Under the pieces are notes generated by a model that was not told the origin of the DNA, made no database searches, and worked only from the letters and a program-made list of their open reading frames with translations. Below are positions 56,303 through 64,000 of a stretch of DNA of 64,000 nucleotides, one piece after another. The DNA comes from Primulina eburnea (Eukaryota > Streptophyta > Magnoliopsida > Lamiales > Gesneriaceae). The position numbers were made by a program, and so were the translations under genes. The stretch is from contig NC_133101.1 in NCBI RefSeq assembly GCF_022965805.1, positions 22,406,868 to 22,470,867 on the forward strand. The letters are read 5' to 3'. Positions within the stretch are counted from its first letter, which is position 1, and each line of letters starts with the position of its first letter.

Positions 56303-57267
56303 TGTTAGGATCGGTTATTGACTAAGGAGTGTTTAGAAGAGGGGGTTGAATAAACACTTCTAGGAATTTAAATGTTCTTCGAAAAAGGTAGTTCAGCTTT
56401 GTTACAAACTGAACTAAGTATCCCGTCGGTCAATATCAATCAGTTAAACTGAATAAGCAGTTGCGGAAAATAAACTGATTGAAAGATAGAATATCTAACT
56501 GAAAATGAAAAGGCTGAAGTAAAGACAACACAATATGTTTCTGGATGTTCGGAGAATTGAATAACTCCTACGTCACCCCTTCTATCTCAAGGATAGGATA
56601 TTCACTAAAAGAATTTGATCGAGTACAACACTTGTACAGACCCTCTTCAGTTAGGACTTATCTATTGCCTGAACTGAAACTCTTAGTATAATACAATGAT
56701 CTCTGTAAGTAACTGAACTTAGCACTTATCGATTTATCAATATTACAGAGTGCTAGTTTGCTCAACGTGTAGCCTTGATTGCTACGAATAGATCTAATAA
56801 GTGTGAGCTGAGATTTTGACAGAGTAATGCCAAGTTTGAGATTAATCGATCGTCTCTTGTCAACTGCTCTTTAGTCATATTTATAGACTTATCTTTCAAC
56901 GGTAATTTTGAATTTACGTATCCGTTGATTGCCACCTCATCATTTCTTAGACAATGTTCTTGATTGCCGCTTCTTCATTGATTGTAAGACGGCGTATTAA
57001 TCTTGATAGCCGAAATACGTTGTTCTATGCAGTGCGGCTTTCCATATTCAGTTGCTGTCTGATATGTCTATCTGTCTTTTGAATGATCTTTCCCGAGGTA
57101 TCTTCAGTTGAGAAGCTTTAATGTTTTCGGCTGAATGTTTTAAGAACTGATCAGTTTGTGTCAACTGATTTCAGTTGAATGTCCAGCTGCCGAATTTGCT
57201 TTCATGTATTAGTTGATTTAATCGATTGATTTATGTTTTGTCAAACTCCAGAATTTAGTTTCCAACA
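56303..57267 (-). repeat. 5' LTR of the Sirevirus
   Basis: 965 bp, same length as the 3' LTR, followed by the GTTTA duplication and by Athila coding sequence. Confidence 0.93.
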
Positions 57268-59100
57268 GTTTAATGTTTTCCAATCTATCAAATACCCTCA
57301 TGACACATCTGATTGTTTTAGAGTTGATGCTACTGATGAGTTTGTTGAGTGTGGTTTTCAGGAGTTGATAGGTGAAGATCCTTTGGAAGTCTGTTTAACC
57401 CATACATGTCCGGAAGATTTGGGAAATAAAGAGATCGAGGAATACATACACTATTTGGAAGCAGGCAGACCGATCTCCAAAATGGTAAAATCTAGGATTG
57501 GGGAGCTTGGGCATGTCCCAAGACCTTTGAAGTCATCCATTGAAGAAGCCCCAATCTTAGAAATGAAACCCCTTCCTTCACATTTGAAATATCTGTTTTT
57601 GCTTGATAACGATAAATAGCTAATAATTGTTTCTTCTACTTTGACAGGTATGGAAGAAGAAAAGCTGTTGCGAGTTCTGAGAGATAATATCAAGGCTATA
57701 GCTTGGAGTATTGCAGACATAAAGGGAATCAGCTCCTCCATGTGCATGCACAAAATTATGATGGAGGTCGACCAAATGACATCTACCCAACCTCAAAGAC
57801 GTCTGAATCCAGCCATACAAGAGGTGGTAAAGAAAGAGGTGATAAAGCTACTGGACGTATGTATTATTTATCCGATTTCTGATAGCAGGTCGGTAAGTCC
57901 AGTGCAAGTTGTTCCGAAAAAATGTGGGATCACTGTTGCCAAGAATGAAAATAATGAATTAATTCCCACTAGAACTGTTACAGGGTGGTGTGTTTGCATC
58001 AATTATAGAAAACTTCATGACGCCACCCGTAAATACCACTTTCCCCTTCCCTTTATTGATCAAATGTTGGAAAGGTTAGCTGGACACTCTTTTTACTGTT
58101 TCCTGGATGGTTATTCGGGTTATATGCAAATTCCCATTGACCCGAAGATCAACAGAAAACCACTTTTACTTGTCCTTACGGGACATTTGCATATAAACGA
58201 ATGTCATTCGGTCTATGTAATGCACCAGCAACTTTCCAACGATGCATCATGGCAATTTTTCATGACATGATTGAGGATTTCATTGAAATATTCATGGATG
58301 ATTTTTCTGTCATTGGCTATTCGTTTGATACATGTTTGTTTAATCTGTCTAAAGTCTTGGAGAGATGTGGGGAGTCAAATTTGGTTTTGAATTGGGAAAA
58401 ATGCCACTTCATGGTGAGAGAGGGGATTGTGTTGGGGCGCAAAATTTCTGAAAATGAGATTGAAGTTGATAAGGCAAAAATTGAAGTAATTGAAAAACTC
58501 CCAGCCCCAACAAACATCAGAGGAGTGCGTAGTTTTCTAGGACATGCAGGGTTTTATAGACACTTTATCAAAGATTTTTCCTGCATTGCTAAGCCACTGA
58601 CCAATTTACTGATAAAAAATGTGCACTTTGATTTTTCTGATGAGTGTGTGCAGGCATTTCAGATTTTGAAGGAGAAGTTGATCACCACACCTGTGATGAT
58701 AGTACCTGATTGGGGGTCGCCATTTGAGGTGATGTGTGACGCAAGTGACACAGCTCTAGGGGCAGTGTTGGGCCAAAAGAGGGATAAATGCATTCATGTC
58801 ATCTACTATGCTAGTATGACACTGTCCGCTGCCCAACTGAACTATGCCACTACAAAGAAGGATCTTCTTGTTATGGTTTTTGCTCTGGATAAATTTAGAT
58901 CATATTTGATAGGGAGCAAAGTTGTAGTGCATACCGATCATTCAGCCTAGAAATATTTGATGGCTAAGAAAGATGCAAAACCAAGGCTAATTTGTTGGAT
59001 TCTTCTTTTGCAGGAATTCGACCTGGAGATAATCGATAGGAAGGGGACAGAGAATCAAGTTGCAGACCCTCTCTCGCGATTGGAAAATCCTAGCCCAGGT
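57268..59100 (+). pseudogene. Athila protease-RT linker, reverse transcriptase and RNase H (broken)
   Basis: After the Sirevirus the frame gives NVFQSIKYPHDTSDCFRVDA up to a TAG at 57617-57619. RT follows in 57641-58270 (CINYRKLHDATRKYHFPLPF, FYCFLDGYSGYMQIPIDP) and, after a frameshift near 58200, in 58201-58950 (MSFGLCNAPATFQRCIMAIF and the catalytic FMDDFSVIG). RNase H reads VMCDASDTALGAVLGQK and VVHTDHSA, has a TAG at 58948-58950, and continues [10 protein letters not shown] to about 59100. The YMDD box is FMDD as in many Athila elements. Confidence 0.88.
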
Positions 59101-60445
59101 AATGATATTATTCACGATGAATTCCCGGATGAACAACTTTTTGAAATCAACAGTTTACCATGGTATGCCGATTTTGTGAATTATTTATCAAGTAAGTTCA
59201 TTCCTCCCCATTTTACTTATCAACAAAAGAAGAAGTTTTTTCTCAGATCTGAAATATTATTTGTGGGAGGATCCTTATTTGTTTAGAATATGTGCAGACG
59301 GTATAATTCGTAGATGCATTCCCCAAGAAGATGTAAGTGAAATTTTGTTTAATTGTCATTCTGGTCTGGCTGGAGGCCATTTTGGGACAACTAGAACTGC
59401 GTCGAAAGTCCTCCAGTCTTGTTTCTATTGGCCTACTCCTTTTAAAGACGCGCATGAATATGTTACAAAATGTTCAAATTGTCAGCGCACGGGTAATATC
59501 TCCAGGAGACATGAATTGCCTCTCAATAATATTTTGGTGTGTGAGTTATTTGACGTCTGGGGTATAGATTTCATGGGTCCGTTCCCAGTTTCGTTTGGGA
59601 ATAAGTATATTTTGGTGGCTGTAGATTACGTGTCTAAATGGGTGGAGGCACTTGCATGCAAAACGAATGATTCTAGGGTTGTCGTTCAATTTCTCACGAA
59701 AAATATTTTCTCACGTTTTGGCACACCTAGAGCCATTATTAGCGATGATGGTACTCACTTTTGTAATCGTCAGTTTGACAGTCTGTTAGCTAAGTATGGG
59801 GTCCGACATAAGGTGGCAACACCTTATCATCCTCAGACTAGTGGCCAAGTCGAGGTATCAAACAGAGAACTAAAACGCATTCTTGAGAAGACTGTCGGTG
59901 CTTCAAGGAAAGAATGGTCTAGAAAACTTGACGACGCACTTTGGGCCTACTGCACTGCTTTTAAAACCCCCATTGGCATGTCTCCTTTTAAATTGTTGTA
60001 CGGAAAGTCGTGTCACCTACCTGTCGAACTTGAACATAAGGCCTATTGGGATACTAAATTTTTAAATTTTGATGCTAAAGCCACAGGTGACGAGAGAATA
60101 CTGCAACTGAACGAATTGGATGAGTTTAGGTTGGATGCATATGAGAATGCCAAGCTTTACAAGGAGAAAACCAAACGTTGGCATGATCAAAACATCATTC
60201 ATCGAGAATTTGTGGTGGGACAACATGTATTGTTATACAATTCTCGATTGAAGTTGATGCCCGGTAAGTTGCGTTCACGATGGTCAGGACCATACACCTT
60301 CACGCAAGTTTTCCCTTATGGGACAGTGGAGATCACTAGTGAAGCAACTGGAGCATTTAAAGTGAATGGACATAGGCTGAAGGTTTATCACGGTGGCACT
60401 ATACCCGATGAGCCAACCACCGTGGATCTACAGGATCCAAACTGA
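59101..60445 (+). pseudogene. Athila integrase, nearly complete
   Basis: The open frame 59261-60445 carries the H-H/C-C zinc region ([16 protein letters not shown]), DDE residues in [26 protein letters not shown] and [20 protein letters not shown], then [20 protein letters not shown] and a C-terminal domain ending [12 protein letters not shown] frameshift near 59260 disconnects it from RNase H. The domain itself has no stop. No chromodomain is seen, as expected for Athila. Confidence 0.9.
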
Positions 60446-60834
60446 AAAAGGGGAGTGCAGTCAGGCTATCGACTATAAATTTAGCGCTTGCTGGTAGGCA
60501 ACCCAGTGTTTATTTTAGTTTTATTTCCTCTTTTATGTTAGTTTCCTTTCTTTTTGTTTTATGCCTATCTTGTGAGCTAATCTCAGTTAATGGTGGTGCA
60601 GGTAATTTATTCACTGGCGGTAGGATTTATCAAGTGTCGGGATTCTATTAGGACGAGCAGATTCAAAACGTCAAATAGGCCAGGGAAGTTCTGTACAATT
60701 CTTGCATCTTGTGTGCTTGATTGAGTTTCAAATTTGAGGTTTAGACTTATAGAATTGTACATATCTGGCTTTGCATTGTGTATTTGGTTCGTAATCCGTT
60801 TCTAATTCTTTCCAACTTTTCATATTTTCGAGCC
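60446..60834 (+). other. Post-pol conserved region of the Athila element
   Basis: Immediately after the pol stop a purine tract GAAAAAGGGGAGTG is followed by AGCGCTTGCTGGTAGGCAACCC, a string I recall from many plant Ty3 elements after pol. Its role is not established; the tract could act as an internal polypurine tract. Confidence 0.5.
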
Positions 60835-61014
60835 GGACCCTTACACAGACCCCTACACGGTATCCGTGTCTAATTATTCCCGAATTTCGAAATTGCGAAA
60901 CCACATGGACCTGTACACGGACCCCCACACGGGGTCCGTGTCAACGATTTCTGAAAGTCCATTTTTGCGCAACCACACGGACTGGTACACGGACCCCTAC
61001 ACGACGTCCGTGCC
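60835..61014. repeat. Hairpin minisatellite between Athila pol and the third ORF
   Basis: Three units of about 65 bp (near 60835, 60900, 60972) carry ACACGGACCC and GGTCCGTGT-type arms, the same as those in the element's LTR. Confidence 0.82.
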
Positions 61015-61364
61015 TTCAATTTTTCGGACAAAATAGACTAAAATCGCGACTCCCTCTTCACAAAACCCTAAACCCCCTTTCAATTTTCCACTCCAGCCGC
61101 CGTATCCAGCCGAAATCCTCCGCTCCACCGCCGCCTCTAGCCGAAAACCTTCGTCCACCATCGCCTCCGACCGCAACCCGCCACCTAGCCGCCGTATCCA
61201 CCTTCCAACTCCCCGACCCAACTCCAATCACACACTCCATGTTGAGCATATTACTTGTAAATTGTGTTGGGCTCAGTTGGAATTGATTCGGGCTGTTTGT
61301 CGTAAATTATTGGATTGTTGTTCTTTCACTGTTGGGGTGTTTAAAGCTACTCGTTTTCATTGCA

Positions 61365-62243
61365 ATGCCTCCCCATAAGAAATCTAGTAAACGTGCACGA
61401 AGCGGTGCTTCTTCATCGTCCGGGTCCGCCAGGTTGGCTTTTGATGCTTCTAAGTTCACCAGTCGCGAAAATTTTGAGTGGTACTCGGCGCTGCACGAGA
61501 ACTCAGTCATTGTTGAGCGGTCTATTCATCCCCGGATCAACCATGAGGTGCCACTGAGGGCAGAGTTCGATAAGTTTGGATGGGGGCCTATTATGGACAT
61601 TGCTGGGCCGTATTACCCCGATCTGGTATGGCAATTCTATGCCAATGTTGAGGACAAAGAGACGACCGGGCTGCCGCATTTGCGCACTTACGTCAAGGGA
61701 GTGCCTATTGAGTTGACCAGCGAATACCTGGCCACTATTCTAAATGTCCCTAATGACGGGCCGCCGGTAGCTTTCAATCAGGTGGATATCTTCTTTTCGG
61801 AATTTACCTTTCGAATCCCTGAAGCCCGGCGCCGCCTCCAGTACCACACATCTCCTACCGGATCCCGCTCCAGTGTCCTTACGACTACCCTCCCGCTACT
61901 GGATCGTCTCATCTGCTACTTTACGGGGGCGATTATCATTCCAAGGAAACCCGGTAACAATGAGGTCCGCCATTTGGATCTCTACATCATCGACAAGATG
62001 TTGAACGGTTTGGGGGCCATTCCTGCTATCCCAGTGGCGTCCATTATGATTTCACATATGCGATCAGTGGCCCACATTGATCCCACGAAGAATAGGACGC
62101 CATATGCCCCTTTCCCTATCATCATCTCCAGGATTCTGGCAGCCCACGGCGTCGACCTCACCGGTGAGACCTCACTCTTGCCCACCTCTACACAGATGCT
62201 CACCACTCAAGCCATGCAGGGCATGTACTTGATCTTCCGATAG
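61365..62243 (+). pseudogene. Athila third ORF: putative plant transposon protein domain, N-terminal part
   Basis: Start at ATG 61365; the frame is open upstream without an ATG. A basic Ser-rich N-terminus (KKSSKRARSGASSSS) is NLS-like. The body reads LRAEFDKFGWGPIMDIAGPY, YPDLVWQFYANVED, VKGVPIELTSEYLATILNVP, a low-complexity break, LICYFTGAIIIPRK, DKMLNGLGAIPAIPVASIM and PFPIIISRILAAHGVDL. From memory this is the layout of the 'putative plant transposon protein' domain found in many plant repeat-encoded proteins. It ends at a TAG, while the C-terminus continues in another frame at 62304. It sits where Athila elements have their env-like ORF, but no transmembrane segment or signal peptide is visible. 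Function unknown. Confidence 0.7.
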
Positions 62244-62303
62244 GGCACTTGCTACCGCAATCCCGGGAGTCGACAATTCAGTCCTCACCCCCGTGACCCA
62301 CTG

Positions 62304-62582
62304 GTGCCTCCCCCTACAGCCGACGAGCGAGTCTACGAAGATCGAGTGGCAGAAGAAGTGGCATTGGATGCCCGAGCAAACCCTCAGGCTGGTATGCCCC
62401 CTCGACAGCGCACCTCGAGAGGTAGACGTCAGGTTTACGCGTCATTATTTGATTGCATGGAATCCATTCACACTCGATGGGCTAGAATCGAGCAGCAATC
62501 AGCCGATGTCTATGCGCCACCTTGGGACAGATCCGCGCTGGATGACTTGGATGACTTGGACCTAGGATCAGAGGATGAGTAG
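62304..62582 (+). pseudogene. C-terminal continuation of the Athila third ORF
   Basis: It reads an Arg/Ala-rich stretch then FDCMESIHTRWARIEQQSAD, a short coiled coil of the type that ends such proteins, and an acidic tail DDLDDLDLGSEDE. It is in a different frame from 61365-62243, so one or two indels near 62244-62300 separate them. Confidence 0.55.
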
Positions 62583-64000
62583 TAGCTTTATTTTGTTAGG
62601 ATGTGTGGAGGACTTTATTCGTTTTTCTGGATTTAGCCATTTCGTTCTTATGTTGGTATTGATGTTTTGGGCCATGTTCTTTATGTCTATTAGCATTAGG
62701 ACTTTATTTGAGTGCCTGCGTGTTTTGTCTATTCCATTTTACGGTTCTTGGTGCTTTCGATGTCATTCATTCCAGGATTTGCTGATTTCTACCTCATTTC
62801 CACCACGTACTCGACATTTTATCAGGGAAGTGTTTTTGCTTTAGCATTCTTGATAGTTCATTTTATATCGTTTTACACTGAGGGCAGTGTCGATTTCAAA
62901 GGGTGGGGGTGGGTCAGTTTTGTTATACATCGTTTCACAACACTTAACAACACTTTTCACGTAGGATGAAACTATTTTTAGACAAAGAACTCTGGTTTCA
63001 CTTAATAATCGGATTAATTTGTTAGATTTTGGATCACCCGGGAAATAGTTTCATGCCTAGTATTGAATGAGAGGAGTCGTAGTTTCAAGGAGAGAGTCAA
63101 ACATGAACCACTTCTGTATCAACATTTCATTCAATGCATGTGGTCAAACTTTTACTCATTGATAGTGAATTGGTGAAATGTGAACTTAAAAAAAAAAGAT
63201 CGAACAACGATCCCTAGAACTCGTCTGATTAGCCCTCGAAGCGAAAATACGAACGATGGTGACTTAGGGATGATTTAGGCGATTTTTTGGACCGTTTGAG
63301 CCTTTCAAGCCTAACCGATACATCATTTATTGTCTCTAGTAACCCTTTTTGAGCCTATAAAAAATCGAATGGTGTGTGTCGATGACACACAATTAGCCCT
63401 CATTTGTAATTTATTCAATGTCCCATATCAACTACCTGAATTTTAGCCTATACACTTTTTTCTACCTACATGTGAGAGAAATTAACCTCCTGTACACATT
63501 GAAATATTTGAAATACCCCAATGATTGAAGAAATATGTGTGAAGGAGTCGATGAACCCTTATTCATGAAAAAAAAAGAGAAAAGAAAAGAAAAGGGAGGA
63601 AAGTGTATAGTATTAAAAACACCCGAAAAATCTGTGGGTGAAAGTTGGTGGACAATGAGAAAGAAAGGAGACGATAGAGCTCTGAAAATGATGAAAATAC
63701 AGTAATTGGTGATGAGTCAAAAGTTAAATGAGTGTGCTGCAGGAATAATTTTTTTATTTTCTCTCACTTTTGATTCCCATATCTTTTATTGTAGCCGTGA
63801 ACCTTGGCCTTACGTTACAAGCTTGAAAAGACCTATTAACCAAGTCATCGTTGTTCAACATTTAGTAGAGAGGGATATGAAAGTCAAGCATATGGGGCGT
63901 TTAAAAAAAATAAATGAATATAAGTGATCCTGAAACCAAGTAGCTAATAATGAGTACGAGTCTGACCTGCACACTACACACATCTTGTTCTGTTGATCCT
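62583..64000 (+). other. Athila 3' noncoding region, runs off the window
   Basis: It begins with T-rich sequence; TTGAGGGCAGTG followed by AAAGGGTGGGGGTGGG near 62876-62916 resembles the conserved polypurine-like region of Athila/Tat elements. The rest (62920-64000) is noncoding with short poly-A runs and no LTR start recognised. Confidence 0.5.

Larger units (their letters stand above)
45273..57267 (-). mobile_element. Young Sirevirus-like Ty1/copia element with extra ORFs, 12.0 kb
   Basis: LTRs of 965 bp each (45273-46237 and 56303-57267) differ by about two bases by eye. A perfect 5-bp duplication GTTTA flanks it (45268-45272, 57268-57272). In minus sense: primer site, gag, protease, integrase, RT-RNase H, then a 2-kb region with two ORFs on the other strand, an 863-codon ORF in sense, polypurine tract and LTR. 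The long gag with coiled-coil tail and an ORF after pol are Sirevirus traits. Pol is broken at several places while gag and the extra ORFs are open. Confidence 0.9.
41355..64000 (+). mobile_element. Athila-like Ty3/gypsy element (5' LTR, gag, pol, third ORF), extends past the window
   Basis: 5' LTR 41355 to about 42880, Asp-tRNA primer site 42883-42899, gag-protease to 45272, interruption by the Sirevirus (45273-57267), then RT, RNase H and integrase to 60445, a spacer with hairpin repeats, a third ORF (61365-62582) and a long 3' noncoding region. Integrase after RNase H is the Ty3/gypsy order; the primer and the extra ORF after pol fit Athila. Stops and frameshifts in gag, RT, RNase H and ORF3 make it non-autonomous today. 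The 3' LTR should lie beyond 64000. Confidence 0.88.

Noticed and set aside
61365..62243. Calling the Athila third ORF an envelope gene
   Set aside because: Protein appears soluble and basic with an NLS-like start. Layout fits the plant transposon protein family instead.

Overview
The window looks like a gene-poor, repeat-dense stretch of a eudicot plant nuclear genome. The evidence is AT-rich intergenic DNA, nested LTR retrotransposons with plant-type primer sites (initiator-Met and Asp tRNAs), a small Helitron, and one intron-containing plant gene. The style of the long Sirevirus accessory protein recalls hypothetical proteins I remember from Lamiales/Gesneriaceae genomes; that placement is inference from memory and was not searched.

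Layout. 1-5947: minus-strand Ty1/copia relic whose 5' LTR is split by a chromovirus-type solo LTR (2345-5073, TSD TTCTT). 5948-8240: solo-like LTR of a second chromovirus family ('LTR-B'). 8241-9344: small repeats. 9345-14870: truncated minus-strand chromovirus LTR ('LTR-A'), then a decayed plus-strand chromovirus pol with its 3' LTR. 15596-16635: the only convincing host gene, a three-exon X8/CBM43 secreted protein. 16640-19430: AT-rich intergenic. 19440-23570: nested relics (gypsy pol, then Sirevirus LTR-gag, then LTR-B). 23571-34690: further LTR fragments and a defective minus-strand Tekay/Del-like element (26203-30472). 35398-35668: non-autonomous Helitron. 35700-64000: a four-level nest, in which an old gypsy-like LTR is interrupted by a short non-autonomous LTR-B element, that by an Athila-like Ty3/gypsy element (41355 to beyond the window), and that by a young Sirevirus-like Ty1/copia element (45273-57267, TSD GTTTA).

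The most interesting object is the Sirevirus. Its two 965-bp LTRs differ at about two positions by eye, so it is recent, yet pol carries nonsense codons and frameshifts. Its extra genes are intact: an 863-codon ORF downstream of pol, and two small ORFs on the opposite strand. Each small ORF has a TATA box 46-64 bp before its ATG, and the two proteins align without gaps, so they look like paralogues. The 863-aa protein and the third ORF of the surrounding Athila element appear to share a domain layout resembling the 'putative plant transposon protein' family, although the two elements belong to different superfamilies. A hairpin-forming minisatellite built on ACACGGACCC/GGGTCCGTGT occurs in a chromovirus LTR, in the Athila LTR and again just before the Athila third ORF.
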